From assembly GCA_900637135.1 (NCBI GenBank), contig LR134353.1, positions 1,178,001 through 1,242,000 of the forward strand: a stretch of DNA of 64,000 nucleotides, read 5' to 3'. This DNA comes from Mycolicibacterium flavescens (lineage in GTDB: Bacteria; Actinomycetota; Actinomycetes; Mycobacteriales; Mycobacteriaceae). The first letter of the stretch is position 1. Each line of letters starts with the position of its first letter. A program made the translations under genes and the position numbers. Of the stretch, positions 1 to 6,420 are shown piece after piece. The notes below the pieces were generated by a model. That model did no database searches. It saw only the letters and a program-made list of their open reading frames with translations, and was not told where the DNA came from.

Positions 1-418
1 CGGCGACGCCGAGATCAGTGAGTAGGCGGCGGACGCGCTCTTCGATGTCGTCACGGATCGGTCGAACGGCGTCGACCGACTGGCCTGCAGGATCGGGCAA
101 CTCCCAAATCTCGTAACGCTTTCCCGGGAAGACAGGACAGGTGTCGCCGCAGCCCATGGTGACGACGACATCGGCGGCTTGGACGATCTCGTCGGTCCAG
201 GGCTTGGGGAACTCGTTGGTGATGTCGATGCCGACTTCTGCCATGGCCTCGATTGCGGAGGGGTTGATCTCATCAGCTGGTTCGGACCCGCCGGACCAGC
301 CAACGGCATCATCCCCGGCCATGTGGGTGAAGTAACCCAGCGCCATCTGGGACCGTCCGGCGTTGTGGGTGCACAGGAACAACACGGACGGCTTGCCGTC
401 GGCCCCCTTTCCCGTCAT
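1..418 (-). CDS. arsC: Arsenate reductase, low-molecular-weight phosphatase type (3' end cut by window)
   Basis: Cytosolic enzyme that reduces arsenate to arsenite for export by the neighbouring Acr3 pump. The first 139 codons are visible and the gene runs off the left edge of the window. The N-terminus carries the phosphatase-like loop CTHNAGRSQM (Cys at about residue 16, Arg six residues later), the nucleophile loop of LMW-PTP-type arsenate reductases. A later CGDTCPVFPG segment supplies further cysteines of the kind used in thiol relay. The ATG at 418 overlaps the acr3 stop in an ATGA (415-418), so translation is coupled. It is the third gene of the arsR-acr3-arsC operon. Whether electrons come from mycothiol/mycoredoxin or thioredoxin cannot be told from the sequence. 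Confidence 0.93.
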   Translation of the reverse strand, partial: MTGKGADGKPSVLFLCTHNAGRSQMALGYFTHMAGDDAVGWSGGSEPADEINPSAIEAMAEVGIDITNEFPKPWTDEIVQAADVVVTMGCGDTCPVFPGKRYEIWELPDPAGQSVDAVRPIRDDIEERVRRLLTDLGVA

Positions 419-1524
419 CGCGCGCTCCGATCGGACGTGCCGGGTATCGGGGTCAAGTCGTCGGTGAAGCGGCGGCGAAGGGCGAGTGAGACGTAGACGA
501 GGGCGACGAGAACGGGTACTTCGATGAGCGGGCCGACGACTCCGGCGAGTGCCTGACCCGACGTGGCGCCGTAGGTGGCGATGCCGACGGCGATGGCGAG
601 TTCGAAGTTATTGCCCGCAGCGGTGAACGCGAGGGTGGTGGTGCGCTGGTAGCCCAACCCGAGCAGGGCTCCGAGGAGGTAACCGCCGCCCCACATCACG
701 GCGAAGTAGACGAGCAGTGGCAAGGCGATGCGGACGACGTCGAGGGGTCGGTTCGTGATCTGTTCGCCTTGCAACGCAAAAAGAATCACGATGGTGAACA
801 ACAGGCCGTACAGCGCGCAAGGGCCGACCTTGGGCAGGAACGTGGATTCGTACCAGGCGCGGCCCTTGGCCCGCTCTCCGAGCCGCCGGGACAGGTATCC
901 CGCGAGCAGTGGAATGCCTAGGAAGATCAACACGGACTTGGCGATCTCCCAGGGCGAGGTGCTGATCGTCGCCTGTTCCAGGCCGAGCCAGCCGGGTAGC
1001 AGGGACAGGTAGAACCAGCCGAGGACCGCGAACATGACGACCTGGAAAATCGAGTTGAGCGCGACCAGGACGGCGGCGGCTTCGCGGTCGCCACAGGCGA
1101 GGTCATTCCAGATGATCACCATGGCAATGCATCTCGCGAGACCCACGATGATCAGGCCGGTGCGGTATTCGGGCAGGTCGGGCAGCAGCAGCCAGGCCAG
1201 TGCGAACATCAGCGCTGGGCCCAGCACCCAATTGAGTACCAACGAGCTGATGAGCAACTTGCGGTCGGCGGCGACGGTGTCGAGTCGGTCGTATCGGACC
1301 TTTGCCAGCACCGGATACATCATGATCAGCAAGCCGAGCGCGATCGGCAACGAGATGCCATCGATCTCAACGTGATTCAAGGCAGTGTTCAGACCTGGAA
1401 CGAGTCGTCCGAGAAACAGGCCAGCGGCCATCGCGATACCGATCCACACCGGCAGGAAGCGGTCGAGCAGCGACAACTTCTCAACAACGGCGGGATGCGT
1501 GTCCGCGGCGACGGGACCCATCAC
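415..1524 (-). CDS. acr3: Arsenite efflux permease, ACR3 family
   Basis: Integral membrane antiporter that exports arsenite (possibly antimonite). The 369-residue product has about ten hydrophobic segments and the ACR3 hallmark GLARCIAMVIIWNDLA, whose Cys (about residue 132) is the metalloid-essential cysteine of the fourth membrane helix in this family. A GTG at 1524 overlaps the arsR stop as GTGA, and an ATG follows directly at 1521; either start keeps coupling to arsR. It lies between arsR and arsC, the usual arsenic operon order. Length and motif leave little doubt about family. The substrate range (As only or As plus Sb) is not shown by sequence. Confidence 0.96.
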   Translation of the reverse strand: MMGPVAADTHPAVVEKLSLLDRFLPVWIGIAMAAGLFLGRLVPGLNTALNHVEIDGISLPIALGLLIMMYPVLAKVRYDRLDTVAADRKLLISSLVLNWVLGPALMFALAWLLLPDLPEYRTGLIIVGLARCIAMVIIWNDLACGDREAAAVLVALNSIFQVVMFAVLGWFYLSLLPGWLGLEQATISTSPWEIAKSVLIFLGIPLLAGYLSRRLGERAKGRAWYESTFLPKVGPCALYGLLFTIVILFALQGEQITNRPLDVVRIALPLLVYFAVMWGGGYLLGALLGLGYQRTTTLAFTAAGNNFELAIAVGIATYGATSGQALAGVVGPLIEVPVLVALVYVSLALRRRFTDDLTPIPGTSDRSAR

Positions 1525-1901
1525 GCCGGTGCCGCCGTTGCCGCCTCGTCGGCGACCGTGCTCAGTAGCGACGAGAGGGTCATCAAAGTCTCAGTACGGA
1601 CGGAGTAGTACACCCAGGACCCACGACGCTCGGAGGCGAGAAGCCCGGCGTCTTTGAGGACCTTGAGGTGATGAGAGATTGTCGGTTGGGTGACGTCGAA
1701 GTCGCCGGAAATGTCGCAGACGCAAGCCTCTCCACCGGCGTGACTGGCGACCAGACTGAACAGGCGCAGACGCACTGGGTCGGACAGGGCCTTGAGTTTG
1801 GCTGCGATGTCAGCAGCGGCAGCCATCGACAACGGTTCGCGAATCACGGGAGCGTAGGCGCAGGCCATCCCATCGTTCAGCGGGTGACGTGACTTAGACA
1901 C
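1521..1901 (-). CDS. arsR: Arsenic-responsive ArsR/SmtB repressor
   Basis: Winged-helix repressor expected to release the ars operon when As(III) or Sb(III) binds. The 126-residue product has a DPVRLRLFSLVASH helix, a metalloid site ACVCDI (Cys 60 and 62) at the start of helix alpha3 as in classical ArsR proteins, and a recognition helix around QPTISHHLKVLKDAG. The start used is the GTG at 1901. An in-frame ATG at 1868 would remove an unconserved 11-residue leader and is a serious alternative. The perfect palindrome at 1904-1925 lies immediately upstream, which suggests autoregulation of arsR-acr3-arsC. Confidence 0.94.
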   Translation of the reverse strand: MSKSRHPLNDGMACAYAPVIREPLSMAAAADIAAKLKALSDPVRLRLFSLVASHAGGEACVCDISGDFDVTQPTISHHLKVLKDAGLLASERRGSWVYYSVRTETLMTLSSLLSTVADEAATAAPA

Positions 1902-1903
1902 TC

Positions 1904-1925
1904 ATCGATATTGACAGATATCGAT
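1904..1925. promoter_or_regulatory. Palindromic ArsR operator of the ars operon
   Basis: ATCGATAT (1904-1911) and ATATCGAT (1918-1925) form a perfect 8-bp inverted repeat with a 6-bp spacer, directly upstream of the arsR GTG. AT-rich dyads with ATA..TAT arms at this spacing are typical of ArsR/SmtB operators. The next gene upstream is a same-strand DinB-like gene ending at 1966, so this short gap must hold the ars promoter. Assignment to ArsR is by position. Confidence 0.75.
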
Positions 1926-1965
1926 CCAGGGCACAAACGAACTTCGAGTGAACCGGAGCCGTCCC

Positions 1966-2508
1966 TCAGATTTTCCGGGTGAGGGTGAGCTGGCGGGAGT
2001 GGAAGTCGAAGTGCCGCCCCGGGTATCGGTAGAGATCCTCCAACGTCATGTAGTCGCTGAAGAACGGGTCCCACCGAGTCGGGAAGTGCATACCTCGGCC
2101 GAAGGCGCGGTCGGGTTCGTGGGCCATCCGCAATTGGAGCGAGCTCATCACGCGGTCGAGCTTTGCGCCCATTCGACGGCGGTTGTACACACGGGCGGCG
2201 GCGCGCGACCCGTAGTAATTGATCAGGTGGAAGGGGCGGGTCGATGCGTTGAGGATGCGGGCGAACGCGGCGCTCACCCCGCTCGGAAGCCGGCCGAAGA
2301 TCGCTATCAGCAGCAGTAGCCGTTGAACGACCATGTACCCGAACACCATGTGGAACAACAACTCTTCGTTGGTCCATCGGGTGCCGTCGGTCGGCCTTGT
2401 CCAGTCCGAGGGTTCCGCACTGTCGAGCAGTCGGTGGAAGTCGATGCGAGCACGTTCGAGGTCGGCGATGATCGCGGCTCGATCGACGCTCTTACCGCCA
2501 GCCTCCAT
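1966..2508 (-). CDS. DinB-like four-helix protein (DinB_2/YfiT type)
   Basis: A 180-residue soluble protein of the DinB/YfiT-like four-helix superfamily, whose members include divalent-metal-binding, thiol-dependent transferases (for example mycothiol-linked ones). Supporting features are the N-terminal helix with DRAAIIADLERARIDFHRLL, the conserved TRWTNEELLFHMVFGY segment with its first metal-ligand-type His, and C-terminal HFDFHSRQLTLTR with the paired histidines. The function is unknown. It sits between two metal-resistance units on the same strand as both arsR and cadI, so it may be metal-responsive, but no operator is visible directly in front of its own ATG at 2508. It probably has its own promoter. 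Confidence 0.78.
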   Translation of the reverse strand: MEAGGKSVDRAAIIADLERARIDFHRLLDSAEPSDWTRPTDGTRWTNEELLFHMVFGYMVVQRLLLLIAIFGRLPSGVSAAFARILNASTRPFHLINYYGSRAAARVYNRRRMGAKLDRVMSSLQLRMAHEPDRAFGRGMHFPTRWDPFFSDYMTLEDLYRYPGRHFDFHSRQLTLTRKI

Positions 2509-2568
2509 ACTTCGATGATGCGCCCGCCGCGATCAGATCTCCACGAGGTCGCGGCGGGCGCATCGCAT

Positions 2569-3051
2569 CTAGCAGCAGGAAGACGTTGCCGCCACGGTGT
2601 CATCGCTGTCAGCAGCCGTACCGCCGCAGCAGACGTCGCCCTCAGCGTGACCGTCACCGGGGTGCTGCGGGCTGGTGCCGAAGGTGTCGGAGTCCTCGAG
2701 CACCGTGTACACCTCCCACTTCTCGCCCGCCGGGCCCGTCACCCAGACCTTGTCCTGCTTGGCGAAACAACAGGTGGTGCCGATCTCTTCGTCCGTGAAC
2801 AGCCCTTCGTCGGTCAGGCGGGCGATTTCGGCGTGGACGGTCTCGCTCGTCGCAACCTCGACTCCGAGGTGGTTGATCGTGCCGCCCTTGCCGGGATTCT
2901 CCAGCAGGACCAGCTTCAGCGGTGGTTCCGCGACGGCGAAGTTCGCATAGCCCTCCTTGATTTTGGCGGGCGGAGTGTTGAACAGCTTCGAGTAAAAGGT
3001 GATTGCTTCGTCGAGGTCGTCGACGTTTAGGGCGAGCTGAACGCGGGACAT
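2569..3051 (-). CDS. cadI: CadI/ArsI-family VOC metalloprotein
   Basis: A 160-residue vicinal-oxygen-chelate protein of the cadmium-induced CadI family, related to ArsI organoarsenical C-As lyases. The VOC fold starts at residue 1 (SRVQLALNVDDLDEAITFYSKLF). The paired cysteines C94-C95 (GTTCCFAKQDKVW), His61 and Glu113 match the substrate-thiol, Fe-ligand and Fe-ligand positions of ArsI. The first iron ligand, His5 in ArsI, is Gln5 here, as in M. tuberculosis CadI as I recall it. The tail ends with two further Cys pairs (DVCCGG and SSCC), suggesting metal binding. A strong GGAGG lies 7 nt before the ATG. It is divergent from arsR2, with mirrored operator arms between. Lyase activity is doubtful because of Gln5. 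Confidence 0.92.
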   Translation of the reverse strand: MSRVQLALNVDDLDEAITFYSKLFNTPPAKIKEGYANFAVAEPPLKLVLLENPGKGGTINHLGVEVATSETVHAEIARLTDEGLFTDEEIGTTCCFAKQDKVWVTGPAGEKWEVYTVLEDSDTFGTSPQHPGDGHAEGDVCCGGTAADSDDTVAATSSCC

Positions 3052-3072
3052 GATGTTCCTCCATACTTGTGA

Positions 3073-3129
3073 GACATATATCGAAGTAGCCGGCTGCCCA
3101 CCACCCTCCTCACCTTTTTGATATATGTC
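3073..3129. promoter_or_regulatory. Mirrored operator pair in the cadI/arsR2 divergent promoter
   Basis: GACATATATC at 3073-3082 and its exact reverse complement GATATATGTC at 3120-3129 lie 22 nt and 24 nt from the cadI and arsR2 start codons. Each arm extends as TTGA..TCAA-like flanks, so each may be one ArsR dimer site covering one of the two divergent promoters. The arrangement suggests joint repression of cadI and arsR2 by ArsR2. Confidence 0.75.
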
Positions 3130-3152
3130 AAGACCCGTGGCAGACTTGCTTC

Positions 3153-3512
3153 ATGCCCAAGTCGTTGCCCGTGATCGATATGTCCGCGCCGGTGTGCTGT
3201 GCGCCGGTTGCCGCCGGTCCGATGAGTGACGACGACGCGCTCCATGTCGCGCTTCGACTCAAGGCGCTCGCTGACCCGGCCAGGGTGAAGATCATGTCGA
3301 TGTTGTTCAGTTCGTCGGCGGGCGAGCAGAACAGCGGCGAACTTGCGACGGCACTTGGGTTGACCGAATCGACTGTGAGCCATCACCTGACCCAGCTTCG
3401 ACGCGCTGGGCTGGTCGAATCCGACCGGCGCGGAATGAACGTGTACCACCGGCCGCACCGCGATGCGCTCGGTGCGTTATGCGCCGTCTTGGACCCAAAC
3501 TGCTGCACGTAG
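3153..3512 (+). CDS. arsR: Metal-sensing ArsR/SmtB repressor divergent from cadI
   Basis: A 119-residue winged-helix repressor resembling M. tuberculosis Rv2640c/Rv2642, which sit beside cadI. The core runs from LRLKALADPARVKIMSMLF to the wing SDRRGMNVYHR, with recognition helix TESTVSHHLTQLRRAG. Unlike the first ArsR in this window, it has no CxC motif in alpha3. It carries cysteine pairs at both ends (APVCCAP near residue 15 and PNCCT at the C-terminus), a layout suited to a thiolate metal site formed between termini of the dimer. The ligand (Cd, Pb, As or other) is not determined. It probably controls cadI and itself through the dyad at 3073-3129. Confidence 0.92.
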   Translation: MPKSLPVIDMSAPVCCAPVAAGPMSDDDALHVALRLKALADPARVKIMSMLFSSSAGEQNSGELATALGLTESTVSHHLTQLRRAGLVESDRRGMNVYHRPHRDALGALCAVLDPNCCT

Positions 3513-3552
3513 TCTCGCCGGGGTCGTAGCGGCGAGGCGTTACATTCGAGGT

Positions 3553-3918
3553 ATGACTGACGACTGGCGCGTCGACCGGGTTGAGGAGATTCGGTCACTG
3601 ATCAAGCAAGCCGAGCCCGACGTCGTCGAGGAGATCAAATGGCGCAAGCCATCGAATCCCGATGGTGTGCCTGCGTTCTCGTTGGACGGCCTCATCTGCA
3701 CGCTGGAGATGTATAAAGGCAAGGTCAAGGTGAATTTCGCCAAGGGCTCGTCCATCGACGACCCCGATGAACTCTTCAACGCGAGTCTGCAGGCACCCGT
3801 CGGGCGGTCGATCGATCTACGCGAAGACGACGAACTGGACCCAGAGGCGTTCAAGGCGCTGATCAACCGAGCCGTCGAGGTCAACCGCAGCAACAAGGCG
3901 TCGAAGCGCCGCAAGTGA
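3553..3918 (+). CDS. DUF1801 (YdhG-like) protein
   Basis: A 121-residue cytosolic protein of the DUF1801/YdhG family. Diagnostic stretches are the N-terminal helix VDRVEEIRSLIKQAEPDVVEE, then IKWRKPSNPDGVPAFSLDG and the YKGKVKVNFAKGSSI strand pair. The ATG at 3553 is chosen because the family fold begins right there; the reading frame is open further upstream through the arsR2 stop region but the extra residues are not family-like. The C-terminus is basic (SNKASKRRK). It is coupled through GTGA to the GNAT gene that follows, which makes a two-gene unit. The biochemical role of the family is not established. Confidence 0.85.
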   Translation: MTDDWRVDRVEEIRSLIKQAEPDVVEEIKWRKPSNPDGVPAFSLDGLICTLEMYKGKVKVNFAKGSSIDDPDELFNASLQAPVGRSIDLREDDELDPEAFKALINRAVEVNRSNKASKRRK

Positions 3919-4451
3919 GGATCGCCGACCGGCTTCCCCGCGGCGAAGGCAACGTGACGGTCCGGCGGCTGCGACACGGCGACGCGCACGCCTTCGCGGC
4001 GGGCACCGACGACGACGCGGTGCGACGGTTCGCACATCTACCGCTGCGGGAGTACTCGGCAGAGATCGTGCGCGAGCAGATCGACGGCGTCATCGCACGC
4101 GGTCTGGCCGACGACACGCTCGCCGTGCTGGCCATCGCGGACGCGTGGTCCGACGGCTTCCTCGGCAGCATTGTGCTTTTCGACATCCACGAATTCGATG
4201 CAGAGGTCGGGTTCTGGTTGGCTCCGCAGGGGCGCGGTCGCGGCGCGGCCCGTCAGGGTCTGTCGGCAGTTGTTGGTCTGGCCACCGAAGCCGGATTGAC
4301 GCGGTTGACGGCACGGACCGCTCCGAAGAACGACGGATCTCGTCGGGTATTGGAAGGCGTCGGCTTCGTGCTGGCGGACGGTCCCCGGGACGAGGTCACG
4401 CCATCTGGAGAAGCGATGACCGTCGTGACATATGAGTACTACACTCCGTAG
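3915..4451 (+). CDS. GNAT-family N-acetyltransferase (RimJ/RimL type)
   Basis: A 178-residue acetyl-CoA-dependent acyltransferase. After VTVRRLRHGDAHAF (first strand and helix of GNAT folds), the acetyl-CoA loop reads APQGRGRGAARQGLSAVV, equivalent to the Q/RxxGxG/A motif A. NDGSRRVLEGVGFVL is the motif B region of RimJ/RimL-type enzymes that modify proteins or small amines. The GTG start at 3915 overlaps the DUF1801 stop (GTGA), and the end overlaps an alternative VOC start at 4432. The substrate cannot be predicted. Confidence 0.88.
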   Translation: MRIADRLPRGEGNVTVRRLRHGDAHAFAAGTDDDAVRRFAHLPLREYSAEIVREQIDGVIARGLADDTLAVLAIADAWSDGFLGSIVLFDIHEFDAEVGFWLAPQGRGRGAARQGLSAVVGLATEAGLTRLTARTAPKNDGSRRVLEGVGFVLADGPRDEVTPSGEAMTVVTYEYYTP

Positions 4452-4473
4452 TACACAATGGCGGGAGGTCGCG

Positions 4474-5025
4474 ATGCGGTGGCGCGGGGTCAGTCACGTG
4501 GAGTTTGCGGTGCTGGACTACGACGACTCGATCGCCTTCTACGACGCGTTGTTCGGCTGGCTCGGATACAGCAGCTTCTCGTCGATGGACATGGAGTACC
4601 AGTCGATCTACTACATGACGCGCTACGTCAACCCGCACAGCTACATCGGCATACAACCTGCCCGCACCGGCGCGAAGCTGACCCACGCCGACCAGTCCGT
4701 CGGCATCAACCACATCGCCCTGTGGGCGCGTAGCCGCAAAGAAGTCGATCGCTTCCACCGCGAGTTCCTGGTCGCGCGCGATGTCCCGGTCACCGATCCA
4801 CCGAGGGAGTATCCGCAGTACTGGCCCGGCTACTACGCGGTCTTCTTCGACGATCCGATCAACGGCATCCACTGGGAGTTGGCGTGGGTGCCGAAAGTGC
4901 CGACGCCCCGGCATGTTTGGTCGTTCTACCGAGCGTTGCGGGTATTCGCCAAAGCCAGGCCGGACCTGGCGGCCACCGTGGCGGGCGTCACGTGGCAGGC
5001 GCGAAGGACCCTGCCGCGCCAGTAG
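4474..5025 (+). CDS. VOC-superfamily glyoxalase/dioxygenase-like protein
   Basis: A 183-residue vicinal oxygen chelate protein. The first beta-alpha-beta unit is GVSHVEFAVLDYDDSIAFYDALFGW and the second begins around VGINHIALWARSRKEVDRFH. His in each unit and Glu in GIHWELAWVP are the usual divalent-metal ligands, so a metal-dependent lyase, isomerase or dioxygenase is likely. The start is set at ATG 4474 because a GGGAGG Shine-Dalgarno lies 5 nt before it; an ATG at 4432 would add 14 unconserved residues and overlap the GNAT gene. The substrate is unknown. It belongs to the same strand run as DUF1801 and GNAT. Confidence 0.85.
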   Translation: MRWRGVSHVEFAVLDYDDSIAFYDALFGWLGYSSFSSMDMEYQSIYYMTRYVNPHSYIGIQPARTGAKLTHADQSVGINHIALWARSRKEVDRFHREFLVARDVPVTDPPREYPQYWPGYYAVFFDDPINGIHWELAWVPKVPTPRHVWSFYRALRVFAKARPDLAATVAGVTWQARRTLPRQ

Positions 5026-5032
5026 ACCGAAG

Positions 5033-5146
5033 TCAGGGGAGGGCTACCCGCACCGAGCCGTCACACGCCTGGACTGTAGGGCTGGCGACGCGCACCGAGC
5101 CGTCGCACAAGCGCGATTGCGGATGGCTTGGGCGCACCGAACGGTC
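5033..5146 (-). repeat. 42-nt tandem repeat, 2.7 copies
   Basis: Read on the minus strand, units occupy 5146-5105, 5104-5063 and 5062-5033 (last truncated at the stop). Each begins GACNGNTCGGTGCG. Units 2 and 3 share GACGGCTCGGTGCG exactly, while the remaining part of each unit diverges. The period is a multiple of 3, so the repeat is also a 14-residue protein repeat of the small exported protein. Confidence 0.8.
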
Positions 5147-5299
5147 ATTGGGGGCAGCGACATCGGAGTATTCGATCCTCAACTCCGGATGCGGTGACGG
5201 GGTCGCATGGGCGGCACCCGCGGTGAGTGCTGCGGCGAGGGCCGCACCGCCCAACAGCGTCGCCCCGATCATCGACTTCATCGCGCCGTGTGTGTTCAT
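5033..5299 (-). CDS. Small exported protein with a 14-residue repeat
   Basis: An 88-residue predicted secreted protein. MNTHGAMKSMIGATLL plus a long Ala/Leu stretch ending in AGAAHA-TP is a Sec signal peptide with an AxA cleavage site at about residue 35. The mature part is about 53 residues and ends in repeats D(G/R)SVRxxxPxxxxC, encoded by a 42-nt tandem DNA repeat (5033-5146). AAAGGA about 11 nt upstream of the ATG at 5299 supports this start; longer upstream extensions would run into the SRPBCC promoter. It is convergent with the VOC gene. No homologue is recognised, and the repeat may be a DNA element that became the gene's 3' end. Confidence 0.6.
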   Translation of the reverse strand: MNTHGAMKSMIGATLLGGAALAAALTAGAAHATPSPHPELRIEYSDVAAPNDRSVRPSHPQSRLCDGSVRVASPTVQACDGSVRVALP

Positions 5300-5423
5300 G
5301 TCTGCCTGGTTCCTTTTCTCGAGGCTTCGCGTCGTATCGCGTCGCCAGTGCGATGAGTAGAAGGGGCCGGACGCGCTACCGATCCCAAGAATTGCGAGCG
5401 CCGAATCGGGTTCAATGTTGGTG

Positions 5424-5909
5424 ATGACACGCACGGATAGCGCATCGCGGGTGGTCAAGGCGCCGTTGAGCCGCGTCTTCGAGGCGCTCGTCGACCCTGA
5501 GGCGCTGGTCCAGTGGCTGCCGCCGTCGGGGATGACCGGCCGATTCGAACACTTCGACCCCCAGCCTGGTGGTTCCTACCGAATGGTCCTGACATACAGC
5601 GACCCGCCCGCGCAGGGCGGCAAAAGCAACGCCGACGCCGATGTCGTCGAGGGACGCTTCGTTGAGATAGAGCCCGACGAACGCGTCGTTCAAACCGTCG
5701 AATTCGCATCTGCCGACGCGATTTTCGGCGGAACGATGACGATGACGTGGTCGGTGACGAGGGTCGACGGCGGCACCCGGGTCGAACTGCGCGCGGACGA
5801 CGTGCCGGTCGGGATCTCGGCCGCCGACCACGCGGACGGAATGAATTCTTCGCTGCAGAACCTCGCGGACTACCTCGCCAGGCGACAGGCCGTGTTTCGC
5901 GCCGAGTGA
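5424..5909 (+). CDS. SRPBCC/AHSA1-domain protein
   Basis: A 161-residue START/Bet v1-like protein of the activator-of-Hsp90 ATPase homology 1 (AHSA1) group. It opens with the family signature SRVVKAPLSRVFEALVDPEALVQWLPP, followed by GRFEHFDPQPGGSYRM and a long C-terminal helix GMNSSLQNLADYLAR. The fold makes a hydrophobic ligand cavity; in bacteria the family includes polyketide-related cyclases and stress proteins, and the ligand here is unknown. ATG 5424 is preferred over ATG 5415 because the conserved domain starts within a few residues. It is divergent from the small exported protein. Confidence 0.85.
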   Translation: MTRTDSASRVVKAPLSRVFEALVDPEALVQWLPPSGMTGRFEHFDPQPGGSYRMVLTYSDPPAQGGKSNADADVVEGRFVEIEPDERVVQTVEFASADAIFGGTMTMTWSVTRVDGGTRVELRADDVPVGISAADHADGMNSSLQNLADYLARRQAVFRAE

Positions 5910-6064
5910 TCGGCCCACCAAGCGATGCACGCCCGATGCATTGTGAGATCTCGCCGGCATCAGGTTTGAACGCTTTCTTCTGCGTGAACACTTGCTCCCG
6001 AGCTAGGGGGGTGGGCTTGGAGTCCATGGGTCGTCTAGCTCCAACACAAAAAAGGAGCAACACA

Positions 6065-6340
6065 ATGCATAAATCACTGGCGGTTGGCGCCGTGACTCTC
6101 GGTCTGCTGTTCGGCGGCGCTGGTGTCGCCAATGCGACTGATCTGACCGTGCCCGCAACGACCACCACGACGGTCGCGCAGGAAGTCGAGCACGAGCAGG
6201 AAAGCGACAACACCGGTCTGTGGGGGCTTGCGGGGCTCCTGGGCCTGCTGGGCTTGCTCGGACTGAAGAAGCGCAGGGACGCCGACTACCCGGCCGTTCG
6301 CAACACCGGTACGACGAACCCGCCGCCGCCGCGGGCGTAG
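6065..6340 (+). CDS. Small exported WGxxGxxG-family protein
   Basis: A 91-residue protein with a signal peptide (MHKSLAVGAVTLGLLFGGAGVANA, cleavage after ANA), a Thr/Glu-rich linker, then GLWGLAGLLGLLGLLG followed at once by LKKRRD. This WGxxGxxGxxG hydrophobic stretch plus basic cluster is the C-terminal sorting-like signal of the WGxxGxxG family. Here about 20 residues, ending in a Pro-rich tail, follow it. A strong AAGGAG lies about 10 nt before the ATG. The product is predicted to be membrane-anchored outside the cytoplasm. A strong terminator at 6358-6390 closes it as a single-gene unit. The function is unknown. Confidence 0.8.
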   Translation: MHKSLAVGAVTLGLLFGGAGVANATDLTVPATTTTTVAQEVEHEQESDNTGLWGLAGLLGLLGLLGLKKRRDADYPAVRNTGTTNPPPPRA

Positions 6341-6357
6341 TACCTCACTCGATCTAC

Positions 6358-6390
6358 AAGCCCCCGCCAGGCCCGCCCTGGCGGGGGCTT
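6358..6390 (+). terminator. Hairpin terminator after the WGxxGxxG gene
   Basis: AAGCCCCCGCCAGG (6358-6371) and CCTGGCGGGGGCTT (6377-6390) form a perfect 14-bp stem with a 5-nt loop, 18 nt after the stop codon. There is only a short T run, as is usual for mycobacterial terminators. Confidence 0.85.
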
Positions 6391-6420
6391 CTCGAGTACT
6401 GATAGGGCAGAATCGCGCAC

